DNA of 64,000 bases from Heterocephalus glaber (Eukaryota; Chordata; Mammalia; Rodentia; Bathyergidae), in assembly GCF_000247695.1 (NCBI RefSeq), contig NW_004624747.1, forward strand, positions 9,848,571 through 9,912,570. The letters are read 5' to 3'. Under the pieces are notes generated by a model. That model was given only the letters and a program-made list of their open reading frames with translations. It was not told where the DNA came from and did no database searches. How positions within the stretch are numbered: the first letter of the stretch is position 1; every line of letters begins with the position of its first letter. This document shows positions 22,962 through 34,009 of this stretch, one piece after another. The position numbers and the translations under genes are program-made.

Positions 22962-23245
22962 TTTTGTAAATTCTTTTATTGGTACATTTTAGATATACAA
23001 TACATTTACATTTATCATTGGGTGCTTGTACCTGTACATGATGTATCTTAGTTCTTATTTTTCCCCCATTACCTGTGCACCTTTCACCCCTCCACCCTTC
23101 TCTATTTACATGGACTTTCCTTTTTTTTCTTTTCTCATAATTTTTCCTTTCCATTCTTTCCTTTCCCCATCTCCTCCCACCACCTCTACCCCTTTGGACC
23201 TTTTCCTATTTCAGAGTATCAATTATTAGTTATTAATCCTTTTAA
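22962..23245 (-). mobile_element. L1 3'UTR end
   Basis: TTATTGGTACATTTTAGATATACAATACA and CTTTGGACCTTTTCCTATTTCAGA are the conserved ends of the local L1 3'UTR, antisense. Confidence 0.85.
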
Positions 23246-23249
23246 TCCA

Positions 23250-24320
23250 TACAGCTACTTTCTAATTCTAATGACTCTAATTCTTAAAATCAATACCCAT
23301 TCAAAGTAAAAACTCTTAGCAAACTAACTATAAACACATTTTCCTAACCCATTAAAGGATATTTTTCAAAAACCCATAATAAATACCATATTCAATGGTG
23401 AAATATTAGAAGCCTTCTCTTTCTAATTAAGACCAAACCCATTATTCTATTCAATATAATACTAAAGGTCCTAGAGATCATAATGAAAAAGAAAAGATAC
23501 AAGGCCAGGAGAACAAATTATCCACAGCTGAGCTGTCTATATAGAAAAGTAAAAAAAAAAAGTCTTTGAAGTATTATTGGAATTCATGTGTGAGTTTACC
23601 AAGACAGTTGAGTATAAGATCAATATTTTAAAAAACAACATTTTTCTATACCAGAAAAAATATAATAAATAACTGAAAATGTATACTTTATGATAGTAAT
23701 AAAAGTGAAATGCCTACAAATAAATCTAACAAATATATGCATAAAAAGAAGTCTGAAGCCTGGGAGTGTAGCCCACTGGTAGCTTACACATTTAGTATAT
23801 GCAAGGCCCTGGGTTCAATCCTCAGTACCACATATACATCCACAGAATAAGACTCAGATAAATAAAGAGATGTACAATGTTCATGGATGTGAAGAACTGA
23901 TACTATAAACTGGCAATTTTCCCCAAATCAATCTAAAATCAAGAATAATCTTTTAAACTATATATTTTTCACAAAATTTGATAATTTAAATTCCAATAGT
24001 CATATGAAGAGAAAAAGTGTCAAGAAAAGGCAGGATAATTTTCTTCCTTTTGAAGAATGTGAAGATTTGCCCTACCAGATATCTAAAGTATAAAGTCAAT
24101 GTCATTACAACAGTGCAGTGCAGAAATAAGCAAACAGACTAAGTGAAGAGGACAGAAGGACAGAAGCAAACCTTGTATGGGAATGTGGGATGTGGCAGAG
24201 GTCAGGTTATAATCCACAGAAAAAGGATAGAGTATTCATTAAACCATCCAGGGTTTTTGTATAGGAAAGTAGGACTGAAAACAATAAAGGTAAGACAAAG
24301 AATTTTAACACTTTGGAAAA
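23250..24320 (+). mobile_element. Old L1 ORF2 relic
   Basis: Plus-strand L1 sense sequence with diverged ORF2 segments such as ATGGTGAAATATTAGAAGCCTT, AGTAATAAAAGTGAAATGCC and GAACTGATACTATAAACTGG. Interrupted by an ID SINE at 23757 and heavily mutated; not coding. Confidence 0.7.
23757..23833 (+). repeat. ID SINE, old type
   Basis: GGAGTGTAGCCCACTGGTAGC and GGGTTCAATCCTCAGTACC inserted in the L1 relic. Confidence 0.75.
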
Positions 24321-24322
24321 TA

Positions 24323-24500
24323 TCTTCACACCAGTCCTGGTGGCACATGCCTGTAATCCTAGCACTCTGGAAGGCTGAGCAGGAGGATTAAGAGTTCAAG
24401 TTCAGCCTTGGCAACTTAGCAAGACCATGTCTCAAATATAAAAAATAAAAACTTTAAAAAGATTGGAGTGAAGCTCTCAGTGGGGCAGCCCGAGGGGGAA
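24323..24500 (+). repeat. B1-ID dimer, ID half eroded
   Basis: B1 (24323-24455) with GGTGGCACATGCCTGTAATCC, then an A-rich linker and a remnant GATTGGAGTGAAGCTCTCAGTGG. Confidence 0.65.
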
Positions 24501-24663
24501 ACTTCATGGATTTCTGTTTGCTTTTGACTAATCATAATTTAAAATTTTTCTACAAAAACCAATATCAAGAACATCCAAAGACAGGACACAGACTAGGAGA
24601 AGTTTATCTGCAAGGCATAAAATCAATAAAGGATCAGTGTCCATAAAATATAACTGCCGTGAT

Positions 24664-24750
24664 GGGCCGGGGATTTAGCTCAGTGGCTCAGTGGTTTCAC
24701 TGCCTGCTGTGCAAGCGCAAGGACCCGAGTTTGATCCCCAGTACCAAAAT
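24664..24750 (+). repeat. ID SINE, young subfamily
   Basis: The A box is partly duplicated (GCTCAGTGGCTCAGTGGTTTC). The tail has become an AT microsatellite. Flanks ATAACTGCCGTGA / ATAACTGCCATGA look like a TSD. Confidence 0.85.
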
Positions 24751-24807
24751 ATATATATATATATATACACACATATATATACATATATATATATGTATAT
24801 ATATATA
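24748..24807. repeat. (AT)n microsatellite
   Basis: AT/AC alternation growing from the ID tail. Confidence 0.9.
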
Positions 24808-25141
24808 ACTGCCATGAAAGGAAACAACATTAGATAAATAGGCAAAGATATGATCTGATACTTTACAGGAAAGAAACCTAAATAACCAATAAACATGAAA
24901 ATAAATGAAACCCCACTAATAACTTAGTGAGATTAAGTATATCTGAATATGTGAGAATTAAAATATATTTCACAATCATCCAACTAATTGGCAACAATTT
25001 AAAAATGTTAGTGGGAATATAGGAAAAAAAGAAATAAATGATACCTACTAAAGTTGAGGATGTGATACTTATGACCCGGCATTTTCCATTTCTAGGCCTC
25101 GATCTTTGATCAAGTCACACGCATACTATATTTTTAAAAAT

Positions 25142-25304
25142 GCAGGCAAAACCCTAGCTACTCAGGAGGCTGAGGCCAGTCTGGGTATCTTAGTGAGATT
25201 TTTGTCTTAAAAAATAAAAATTCCTGGGGATGTAGTTCAGTGTAGAGCACTTCCCTAGCATGCATGAGGTTTGGGGTTCAATTTCCAGTACTGAAAAAAA
25301 ACAG
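25142..25304 (+). repeat. B1-ID dimer
   Basis: Partial B1 (CTAGCTACTCAGGAGGCTGAGG) joined by an A-rich linker to ID (GGGGATGTAGTTCAGTGTAGAGC, GGGTTCAATTTCC). An (AAC)n tail continues to 25340. Confidence 0.75.
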
Positions 25305-25344
25305 AACAAAACAAACAAACCAACAACAACAACAACAAATAAGC

Positions 25345-25610
25345 ATGAGAATATTCATGATGTCACTATAATACTAAAAAATTGAAGCAACAATTTTAGT
25401 ATTTAATATTTAGTAATTCTTAGAGATGGAATGGCCATGTGTGGTTTTTTCCTTTAAGGAACTATCAAACAGAGGACAAAATGAATGAATTTGATGTTTC
25501 AACACCTGTTCTACATTCCATGTTAAATTCCTCAATGTCCAGATTATACTTTGAATTTCTACCTTTTGTGCCATGCTCATGGTTACTGTCCTTTTCCTTG
25601 TTTTTAATCC
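25345..25610. other. Intergenic, nothing recognised
   Basis: AT-rich sequence without a nameable element. Confidence 0.4.
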
Positions 25611-25804
25611 ATTTTGGTTGTGGTACTGGGGATTAAGTCTAGAACCTTTACACCAAGCTACTTCCCCAGCCTTTTTTATTATTTTTTATTTTGAAACAGG
25701 GTCTAACTAAGTCACTAAATTTCCCAGGCTGGGCTCTAACTTGCAATCCTATTTCAGCCTTCCAGGGTGCTGGGATTATAGGTATGGGCAACCATGCCCA
25801 CTTT
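25611..25804 (-). repeat. B1-ID dimer
   Basis: Minus strand: B1 (25675-25804) then ID (25611-25674), linked by an A/T-rich spacer. Confidence 0.8.
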
Positions 25805-26930
25805 AGCCCAGTGGTTTTTACTGATATAATGTAAATGCTGCTTCCTTCTAAAACATCCCTGAGTCCTTTTATTTCTGACATTACAAATGAGAAAAACAAG
25901 CTCCAACCAAGTCAAGTCATGCTAAGCTCATATGGCAGTTCTAACTGAATTAGAATTAAAACCCTGGTCTTCAACCCCCTTACACCATGCAAGGCCACAG
26001 ATAATCTCAAAAAATAGCAGAGACTGAATTCCACTTCCCAGCATGGGACATTGTCCATTAAATATCTCTGAAACAGCTCTGGTCTCAACTTCTACAATCC
26101 CTTCTAGTTTGTGAAATGCTAGATCTGGCTTCACCACCGAATCACTGGGTGATTTTTTAATAAGTCAAACCTTCTGTGCCTCAGTTTCCTTGTCTGTAAA
26201 TTGTCAACAATTCTTGAGTCAGATGAAATAAAGGATGATAAACTAGCAGAGTATTAAATACATGAGAAATTATTACTTTTCTATTATTATCAGGTTGTAT
26301 AAATACCTGTCCTCTTACTAAGAGGATTACATGATGTTCAATTTGTAAGTAATTTGTTTCGAGAGTGCCAATGAAGGTAATCAATCATGGTAGTGAAGTG
26401 AGACACTGGCCTTATACCAGCAGCAGAACTCTGAAAGCTTTGCTTCCTTTTCCTGCCTTCTCTTGTTTGGAGCTCTGGTGTCAATGAGTTCTCTGGTGCA
26501 GACAGACCAGCAGGCAGCCTGGGGTCCCTGGAGGCAGGAACTGGCAGCCCTGACAAAATACTGAAGTTGGCCAAATTTGTCTATAAAATCTCTTCCCTGT
26601 GCCCTTTCCCGTGGCTTAGGCTTCACCATGTCTTTCCTGGGTTCTGCACAACTCCTCTCCTCACAGCCACTATTAAGCTTCCCTTAATTCAAGACCTGCG
26701 AGAACCATGAAGTGGGGAATGATGCCTGGCCCATCCTTCAGCTGAGTCAAATGTTCTGCCTGTGGGCCTTCCCTCTTTCCCAGCAGCTCTGTGTTGAGCA
26801 GGGCCTCTTCTTGCAAGGAAAACGTCTAAAGAGTCCCTTCCTGTAGACCATTGGAACCATTGCATTTGCCCTCCCCTTCCAAGTTGGATTTGCTTCCAAG
26901 CAGGCCCTGGAGAACAATGGTAGGCTGGGG
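25805..26930. other. Intergenic, MIR scrap only
   Basis: A MIR core (GTGCCTCAGTTTCCTTGTCTGTAAA) lies at 26170-26200, + strand. The rest is unique sequence without a supported gene. Confidence 0.5.
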
Positions 26931-26934
26931 GATG

Positions 26935-27215
26935 GGTCGCACAGGGCAGTGAAGGGAGGAATGGTGGTTAGGAGTGTAAGGATCTGGGGGCTCTGCTCCC
27001 ACCTCTACTCCCGACTGTGGCCAGAGGTTTCACACCACCACGGTCCCTGACGTGGGCAGGCAGGTGGCCTGGAGCCGGCGGACAGCACTAAGACTGAGAA
27101 AGGCATTGAGGGTGAACAGGTTCTGCTAACTCTCTTTTCTCATTTTGTAAATTGAGAAATAATTCCTGTTCCTTGCTCCACAGTACTGTCAAGAAGATTA
27201 AACGAGAACATGAGT
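26935..27215 (+). repeat. MIR-like fragment
   Basis: ATTTTGTAAATTGAGAAATAATTCC and GAAGATTAAACGAGAACATGAG match the MIR 3' half; the 5' half is weaker. Confidence 0.5.
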
Positions 27216-27760
27216 AAGAAGAGAAATGAGATAAGCAAGGCACCTCCTGAGCCCACCTGGTTTGCCTGGCTCTCCACCTGTGGTCCTTGGGCCATTGTCA
27301 CCTTAGATAGACTTCACTCTGGCTTTCTGGGGCCACCTCTGGGGGCCTCCTTTCATTCAGACCAAGGACATAAGAACTACACTCTCCACCTAGCTGACCT
27401 TTTATCTACACAGGATTGTTTTCCCTGCCAAATAGACCAAAAGGAAGGAAGGCCAGCGAGTTCTTTTCTTAGCTCTCACATGGCTGACATTTCAGGAAAC
27501 CCAACTTCTGAGTGGGACCAGAGAGGATTTCAGTTTATTCAGCCTGTCTGCAGACAAGGTCAGTCTGCTGTGAGGACCTCGTTATGGTGTGATTCTAGAG
27601 GTTCAAGGAAACCCTGCAAAAAGCTCTTTTCAACTATCTGTTCATGATTGAAAGTCCATCATTAGAGCTTTATTTCTTCAGCAAAAGCCAATGTAGGTTT
27701 TTGTTTTCTATAATATTGTACAAATGCCACATAAAAGCACTCAAATTATACATATAAAAT
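27216..27760. other. Intergenic, unsupported 145-codon ORF
   Basis: A 145-codon open frame (27210-27647) starts inside the MIR 3' end and has no recognisable domain, promoter or splice context. I do not call it a gene. Confidence 0.4.
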
Positions 27761-27766
27761 CATATC

Positions 27767-27860
27767 GGGGGCTAGGAATGTGGCTCGGTGGGAGAGTGCT
27801 TGCCTAGCATGCATGAGACTCTCAGTTCAATCCCAGCACTGCAAAATAAATAAATTAAGT
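27767..27860 (+). repeat. ID SINE, old type
   Basis: GAATGTGGCTCGGTGGGAGAGTGC and AGTTCAATCCCAGCACTGC with an (AAAT)n tail. Confidence 0.8.
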
Positions 27861-28080
27861 AATAAAATATCAGTTACCTCAGTACGAATAAAGTAAATTG
27901 GTCCTTTCCTGAGATTAGGTTCTGATGGAGAGAAGAGGTTGAAAGAAGAAAGGTGAACAGCATGTGGAAGAGAAAAGATATAGAGGGAGGTGGCACAGGT
28001 GTAGGCTTTCCACCTGAACAGGCAGGTGTGGCCTCCAAAGCAGCCATAATAGCTACATGTAAAAAATAAATAAAAGAGCC

Positions 28081-28210
28081 AGACCAGGTATAGTATCACA
28101 TGCCTGTAATCCCAGCACTCTGGGAGGCTGAGGCAGGAGCATCAAAAATTTGAACCCAGGCTTGGCAATTTAGGACTTAGCAAGACCATGTCTCAAAAAA
28201 AAAAAAAGAG
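28081..28210 (+). repeat. B1 SINE
   Basis: CATGCCTGTAATCCCAGCACTC then CATGTCTCAAAAA; the central part is short. Confidence 0.85.
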
Positions 28211-28238
28211 AGAGATCATTCTGCTTGCTTCTGTTTAT

Positions 28239-28329
28239 TTATTTATTTATTTTTGGTACCAGGGATTGAACTCAGGACCTTGCACTTGCAAGGCAGCCGC
28301 TGGAACCACTGAGCTAAATCCCCAGCCCT
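28239..28329 (-). repeat. ID SINE, young subfamily, with TSD
   Basis: Antisense element flanked by GCTTCTGTTTAT at 28227-28238 and 28334-28345. Confidence 0.9.
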
Positions 28330-28529
28330 GCCTGCTTCTGTTTATATTGCAGATCAGTGGAGGCCTGCATTGGGCTGGGAGGAAGCAAGAGGGTGAAATT
28401 ACCAAGGAGCATGAAAAAACTTTGGGGATGATCAATATCTTAATTTTGATGATGGCTGCAGGAGAGGATATATGTGTTAAAAATATATCAAGCCATATAC
28501 CTTAAATATGTACCGATTATTATGGCAGT

Positions 28530-28860
28530 GTGTTAGATCTCCATCGCTGTGACAAATACCTAAGAGAAATGGGCTTATAAAGAGGAAAGTTTTGTTTTGG
28601 CTCATCCTTTCAGAGATTTCAGTCCATGGTCGTTTGGCCACATAGCTTTGTACCCATCATGGTACAGTACCTCATGGTGAGAACATGTGGTAGAGGAGGT
28701 TGCTTGCTTCATGTTGACCAAGAATCAAAGGGAGAAGAAGGGTCGGGGATCCCAATAGTCCCTTCAAAGTCAGGCCCCCAGTGACTTGATTCCTTCCATT
28801 AGGCTCTCCGTCCTCCCAACATTGCCACAAGCTGGCAATGTTAAAACTGTAGTGGCCAAT
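28530..28860 (-). repeat. MaLR-type LTR, antisense
   Basis: GTTAGATCTCCATCGCTGTGACAAATACC, TTTTGGCTCATCC and CCAGTGACTTGATTCCTTCC match the antisense of the MaLR-like LTR seen elsewhere here. Confidence 0.7.
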
Positions 28861-29092
28861 TACACCTCAGTAACACTTGTTTTTTAAGAGTGAAAACTCC
28901 TCAGTACTAATACTATGTATCTGCCAAATCTCACAGCTCTCTGGGAAGTTCTGGTAGAAACAAGTGTTTTCTGGGATGACTCTTCACCTTTCTCAGAATC
29001 AGGTTTTCTGTCCATAAGTTGACAGGATTGAATGAGATCCCAAGATCAATAGGTAGGCTGTGAGATTCAAATGTTCAAAAGTATCAGACAGT

Positions 29093-29180
29093 CGGGCTGG
29101 GGATTTAGCTCAGTGGTTCCAGCGCCTGCCTCGAAAGCGCAAGGACCCAAGTTTGATCACCGGTACCAAAAAAAAAAAAA
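29093..29180 (+). repeat. ID SINE, young subfamily, with TSD
   Basis: Flanked by exact GTATCAGACAGT at 29081-29092 and 29181-29192. Confidence 0.95.
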
Positions 29181-29194
29181 GTATCAGACAGTGA

Positions 29195-29470
29195 CCGATT
29201 AGCTGCATCACTTTGGGCCTGTGGAAGCAACCTACATTATGATGGGAGTGCATGGCAGAGGAGGTCTGCTCACCTCACTCCACTGAAGCAACAGAGAGAA
29301 GGTGGAAGAGACCAGGGCCCCACACTCCTTTTTGAAGGCACCCCCACCAATGATCTAAGACCTTATCTCCTAAAGGCTCACCACCTCCCAATAGTGCCAA
29401 GGGCAGGGGACCTAGACTTTAGTAAGTGGGCTTTAGGGCGACATTCCAAATCCAAAGTATACCAGCCAGA
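29195..29470 (-). repeat. MaLR-type LTR, antisense
   Basis: GGAGGTCTGCTCACCTCAC, CACCACCTCCCAATAGTGCC and GGGCGACATTCCAAATCC match the same LTR family as the previous element; together they may be one LTR interrupted by the ID at 29093. Confidence 0.7.
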
Positions 29471-29479
29471 ATTATTAAG

Positions 29480-30190
29480 TAACTAGCCATATAGAGACAC
29501 TGGGTTAAAAACAATGAACTAAACGCATGCATTTTATTTCATATATCTAAAACTCCACTACAAGGGATTTTTTTTTTTTAAGAGCAAAATCTATAGTAGG
29601 AGCTCTTGGGAAGAAAAGTATGACATCAGAAACCAAATACTTAATAGAGGATTAGAAGACAGATGGAGGAAGTTTCCCAGAAAGTAAAATAAAAAGACAG
29701 ACATAGAAATAGGAAGGAACAGATGAGATGTCTAAATGTCTAAATAACAAGAGTTTTGAAACCAAACAAAAGAAAGAAAATAAGTCAAGAAAACACTCCA
29801 GAACAAAAAGATGTGAGTTTTAAGAATGAAAGGACCAGGGCTGGGGATTTAGCTCACTGGTTCTGAGTTTGATCCCCGGTACCAAAAAAAAAAAAAAAAA
29901 AAGAATGAAAGGACCACTGAGTGGCCAGAACAGCAAGGATATCATTGTTAAATTTCTCAATGCAGGGAACACAGAAATCTTGCAAGGCCAAATACAGAAT
30001 GGAGTCATAATGGCTTTGACCTCCTTGACAGCAGCATTCGAAGCTGGAAGACAATGGGCTGTGCTATTAAGGTTCTGAGCAAAATGACTTCTTACCTAGA
30101 ATTCAACTCTTCAGTGTTAAACATTTTCAGATACTCAGGATTTGGAAAAATGTATCTCCTATGTACTCTCAGGAAACTCTTGAAGGATAT
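29480..30190. other. Old transposon-like relic, family uncertain
   Basis: GAAGCTGGAAGACAATGGGCTG...CTTACCTAGAATTC and CTCAGGAAACTCTTGAAGGATAT resemble a common ancient mammalian LINE-like repeat, but I cannot assign it firmly. Interrupted by an ID element. Confidence 0.4.
29838..29900 (+). repeat. Internally deleted ID SINE with TSD
   Basis: Goes from TTAGCTCACTGGTTC directly to TGAGTTTGATCCCC, losing about 30 bases between the A and B boxes. Flanked by exact AAGAATGAAAGGACCA at 29822 and 29901. Confidence 0.9.
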
Positions 30191-30194
30191 ATGC

Positions 30195-30206
30195 CACACA
30201 CACACA

Positions 30207-30250
<44 letters not shown>
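30195..30250. repeat. (CA)n microsatellite
   Basis: About 27 CA units with one TA interruption. Confidence 0.95.
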
Positions 30251-30252
<2 letters not shown>

Positions 30253-30428
30253 GGAAGGGGAGAAAGCACAAAACAAAAAACATGGGACCCAGGAAACAGG
30301 CACCCAACACAGGAAAGAGGCAAGGGAATACTACCCCCCCCCGCCCCGAAATGATGGTGACAGGAGGTCCCAGGGTGACAGAGCAGGAGGGAGGCTCCAA
30401 GAAACCTTCTCAAGAAGAGCACATCAAG

Positions 30429-30508
30429 CTGGGGATTTAGCTCAGTGGTTCCGCCACCTGCCTCGCAGCTGCCAAGGTCCCAAGTTCGATCCCCTGTACC
30501 AAAAAAAA
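30429..30508 (+). repeat. ID SINE, young subfamily, with TSD
   Basis: Flanked by AGCACATCAAG at 30418-30428 and 30509-30519. Confidence 0.92.
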
Positions 30509-30524
30509 AGCACATCAAGAGGAG

Positions 30525-31010
30525 CTCAAGATAATTAGCAGTGTTTAGGTGATTAGTGATTAGAGAGAAGACCTTAGAAACATAAGTGCATTGAAAAACA
30601 AGATAATCAAAACAAAAAGATGTTGGAAAGGAAAAGCAATTGTAGTCTACTGAAAGGTTTAGCTTTGACTGGCATTTGCATTTTCACAATAACGAGTACA
30701 CTACTGATCTTGCAAAAATTAAACTATAACTATATTGGAAGCAAGGGGATGTGAGGAGGGTATGTACGTGTAGAGGGTACAAGTACAAAAAAAGTAGATC
30801 CTTATTTCTTATAGTGGGAAATCAACAGATGATGCCTAAATTGAAACTTCAGGAAGTAACATTATAAACATGTCATTTAGAGATAAGTAAATTCCAAAAG
30901 AATTAGTTAAACAAGTTGAAAGTGGTTCCTCTAGGGAAAGGGAAACAGGGTTGGGATGGGTAGGAGGCTGAGAACCACTTTTGGCTCAACAAACCTTACC
31001 GAAAGAGTTC
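30525..31010. other. Intergenic, nothing recognised
   Basis: AT-rich, possibly LINE-derived; no supported feature. Confidence 0.4.
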
Positions 31011-31017
31011 ACTTTTT

Positions 31018-31232
31018 CTCCCTCTTTCTCTTGATGTTCTGAGGATTGAACCTAGGTCTTGCATATGCTAGGCAGGCACTCTACCACCAAGCTACATCTA
31101 TAGTGCTTTTACTTTTTAATTTGGAGACAGTCTTGCTGAGTTGCCCAAGCTGGCCTCAAACTTGTGACAGACGCTCCCACCTCAGCCCGCTGAGTAGATA
31201 GGACACAGACATGCACCGCCATGCCCTGCAGG
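31018..31232 (-). repeat. B1-ID dimer
   Basis: Minus strand: B1 (31106-31232) then old-type ID (31018-31105). Confidence 0.75.
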
Positions 31233-31239
31233 TTTACTT

Positions 31240-31800
31240 TTGAAAATTTGTGCCTGGATGACTTTGATAAATTTTAAAATTACAAAACATGGCCAAGGTG
31301 AAGGGTGGTGAAATGAATGCGCTGAACACCAGCAGTGGGAACAGACGCTCCACATGTAGATGCCAACCTGCTGGTGCTGGGTGTTATGAGCAGCTGTGGG
31401 TATGCACAGTACGCACAGGAAGGTGCTTCCATTCGGAAAGCAGTGCAGGCTGATCCCACCCAGTGCTGACTGCTGCCCCAGGAAGTCAGAGTCTGAGTCT
31501 CGGCTGTCTTACCTCAAGAAACCAGATTCAAAGGGTGGTAAAGGTTTTGGGCAAGTGTAAGAAAAATATCTGAGCAGGCCTAGGTCTACAGTCAGTTGCT
31601 CCAGGTCCTAATTTGAAGAAGAGCAAGGGGACAGAAATGTAGTGAGAGGCACAAAAAACACACAGTCCAGTAGTGGAAAGAGACCCTAGCTTCCAGCAGG
31701 ATGAAAGGAATGAGAAAGAAGTCCTACTGGGCAGAGCCCGGATGCTTGTAGTAGCAGGACTAGTACTCTGGGAGTCCCACTTTGGTTGTAGCCCTGTGTC
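31240..31800. other. Intergenic, nothing recognised
   Basis: GC-moderate unique sequence. I looked for a processed pseudogene because of its composition but recognise no protein in any frame. Confidence 0.4.
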
Positions 31801-31812
31801 TTAAATTTCACT

Positions 31813-31990
31813 GGACTCAGGGCATGGTGGCTCACACCTGTGATCCCAGCACTTAGGAGGCTGAAGCAGGAGGTTTGCTATGAGTTCAAGGCCACCCTGG
31901 GCTACATAGTGAGTGGGTTCAAGATTAGCCTGCATGACAAAACAAGACCCTGTCTCAAAAATACATAAATGAATAAGTAAGTAAATAAAC
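31813..31990 (+). repeat. B1 SINE
   Basis: GGCATGGTGGCTCACACCTGTGATCCC and the long form of the central duplication, with an (AAAT)n tail. Confidence 0.9.
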
Positions 31991-32420
31991 AAAATCAGTG
32001 GAAACTGGAGAGCTCCTGTTTCAAGAGATAAAAACGGTGATTCCATGAGTGTGGCGTCTGAGATTGAGTTCTATTGTCAGCTTCTAGCAGCAGCAGCACA
32101 GGGCAGTGCCGGACCACAGAAATAAACACTCATCAGAGGTACAGGACCTTTAGCAAGCTGAGACAAACCACGTTCCAAGAGAACTCACAATACAAAGCAT
32201 ACTTGGAAGAAAAACACTCCAAACTAGGAATGAAAAGACCTGACATCCTGAATCCCTTTTCTGCTACTTCTTGTTTTGTGACTCTGGGTGAGGCTCACCC
32301 TTGTGACTCACTTCTCATCTATAAAAGGAATTAACTAGACGCTGCCAAGGGTTCTTCCCTAGCATGTTAGAAAGTAAGCTCCCCGCCCCTCCCCCCAAAA
32401 AAAGAAAAAGAAAGAAAGTA
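31991..32420. other. Intergenic, nothing recognised
   Basis: Unique sequence with no gene or nameable element. Confidence 0.4.
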
Positions 32421-32424
32421 AACT

Positions 32425-32507
32425 CCCAAAGGGCAGGAACCTTGTCTGTCTCCTTTATTGCTCTGCCTCAGTACCTAGCACTGTGCCCGAGCATAGCAGG
32501 AGCTCAA
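32425..32507 (+). repeat. L2 3' end fragment
   Basis: GGGCAGGAACCTTGTCTGTCTCC and CCTAGCACTGTGCCCGAGCATAG are the conserved L2 3' end. Confidence 0.75.
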
Positions 32508-32575
32508 GCTTTCCTTCCTTCCTTCCTTCCTTCCTTCCTTCCTTTCTCCCTCCCTGCCTCCCTCACTTTTTTCTT
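32508..32575. repeat. (TTCC)n microsatellite
   Basis: TTCC units degenerating to CCTCCC. Confidence 0.9.
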
Positions 32576-32576
32576 T

Positions 32577-32655
32577 TCTTTCTGGTACTGGGAACCCAGA
32601 ACCTTACATATGCTAGGCAAGCACTCTATCACTGAACTACATTCTCAGCCCAATA
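32577..32655 (-). repeat. ID SINE, old type
   Basis: Antisense with GGTACTGGGAACCC and GCTAGGCAAGCACTCTATCACTG. Confidence 0.8.
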
Positions 32656-32659
32656 AATA

Positions 32660-32980
32660 TTTCTTAAATGAATGACAGGGAAGATAAACACAATCAGTTT
32701 ATTAGACTGGAAAATGATCCCATTCAATGCTCCACTTTCACAGATGAAAAAACAAAATCCCATGAGGTGAAATAAAAAGTTTGTGGTCATCAAGCTAAGC
32801 AGGGGTTGAGCTGAGGTTGAAGTCCAAGCACTGTGAGAGCTCAAATGAGGTAGATCAGGGTAAACTAGAGCAGGAGGGACAGAGCTACATCTTTGAATAT
32901 TTAAAGGAGAACTTCAGGGTGACAAGTAATTCTGAGATAACTAATGACATTTGGGTGTAAAGCAGGACGTACTAAAAAGT
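32660..32980. other. Intergenic, weak MIR-like core
   Basis: TTTCACAGATGAAAAAACAAAATCC at 32735-32760 may be a MIR core; nothing else recognised. Confidence 0.35.
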
Positions 32981-32984
32981 ACAC

Positions 32985-33110
32985 ACAGTGTGGGGTTCAA
33001 GTCCCACCTCTGCTACCTACCTGTGTGACACTGGTCTAGCTATCTATCCTCTGTTTCTTTATCTGGAAAACAGAAAATAAAAGTATCTATTTTATATAAT
33101 TTTGGCTAAA
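32985..33110 (+). repeat. MIR fragment
   Basis: GGGGTTCAAGTCCCACCTCTGC, GTGTGACACTGGTCTAGC and TCTTTATCTGGAAAACAG in MIR order. Confidence 0.75.
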
Positions 33111-33277
33111 ATTATTTTTCAAACTGTATATCATATCAATATCATTGTTTGGCCAGGATCTATTTGGCCAAGATTCTTCCTGAGTAATAACCCATGTATT
33201 TACAAATAAATATAGTTTGTTTATAATCATTGATTTATCGAGCTAGCTGGCACACTGAAATCTAATAGCAGAACTTT

Positions 33278-33363
33278 TTCTTGGGTGGGGGGGTGCCAGG
33301 GATCGAACTCAGGACCTTGCACTTGTGAGGCAGGTGCGGTGCCACTGAGCTAAATCCCTGGCT
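33278..33363 (-). repeat. ID SINE, young subfamily, with TSD
   Basis: Flanked by exact CTAATAGCAGAACTTT at 33262-33277 and 33364-33379. The A tail has become a G-rich run (GGTGGGGGGG). Confidence 0.93.
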
Positions 33364-33479
33364 CTAATAGCAGAACTTTGAAAGGTGGGTGAGTTTTGCT
33401 GGAGTAGGGCAGGAGGAAGAAATGGACAGTTAGAATCTAAGTGGGCGCACTGCTCAGACCAGTCCTGAGCATGAGAATG

Positions 33480-33640
33480 ACAGCCCGAGAGTCGGAGACC
33501 AGAGTCCACACTCTCTGACCGTGACTGAGAGAACCTGGTGACCTCGTGGGTTTGTTTCCTCATCTGTTACCTCTGCTACCTTGCAGGCAGGCAGTGGTAA
33601 TGCCACATGAGATCATGATGTGAAAAAATTTTAAGAATCA
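33480..33640 (+). repeat. MIR-like fragment
   Basis: GAGTCGGAGACCAGAGTCCAC and TTTGTTTCCTCATCTGTTACC in MIR order. Confidence 0.55.
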
Positions 33641-33681
33641 TCAACCATCATTTCCACAAGTGGGAGATTATCATTCCTCTG

Positions 33682-34008
33682 TATGTGTGTATGTGTGTGT
33701 GTGTGTGTGTACGTTGCTGGGGATTGAACCCATGGGCTCAATTGCATGCTAGGCAAGCACTCTACCACTGATCTACTTTGCCAGCCTTTTAAAAAAATGT
33801 TCTGGGCCAGGGATTTAGCTCAGTGGCACCACATCTGTCTGGCAAGTGCAAGGTCCTGAATTTGATTTCTGATACAGGAAAAAAAATGTTTTATTTTAAG
33901 ACAGGGTCTCACTAAGTTGCTTAGGCTGAGATTAAACTTGTGGTCCTCCTGCCTCAGCCTCCTGAATAGCTAGCATTACAGGTGTGCATCCCCACACCCT
34001 GCTATCAT
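33682..34008 (-). repeat. B1-ID dimer split by a younger ID
   Basis: Minus strand: B1 (33887-34008) and old-type ID (33713-33789), with a TG microsatellite at 33682-33712. A young + strand ID (33803-33878) sits between them, flanked by AAAAATGTT. Confidence 0.75.
33803..33878 (+). repeat. ID SINE, young subfamily
   Basis: GGGCCAGGGATTTAGCTCAGTGGC and GAATTTGATTTCTGATAC; nested in the older dimer, so it is later. Confidence 0.85.
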
Positions 34009-34009
34009 T

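Larger units (their letters stand above)
24510..25140 (+). mobile_element. Old L1 ORF2 relic, continuation
   Basis: GGACACAGACTAGGAGAAG, CAATAAAGGATCAGTGTCC and AACCAATAAACATG follow the order of the L1 ORF2 C-terminal region; carries a later ID insertion. Confidence 0.65.

Noticed and set aside
27210..27647. 145-codon open frame on the + strand
   Set aside because: It starts in the 3' end of a MIR-like repeat, has no recognisable domain, and nothing suggests promoter or splice sites.
31265..31560. Possible processed pseudogene beside a B1-ID dimer
   Set aside because: The composition looked gene-like, but no frame gives a protein I recognise and there is no A tail or flanking repeat.
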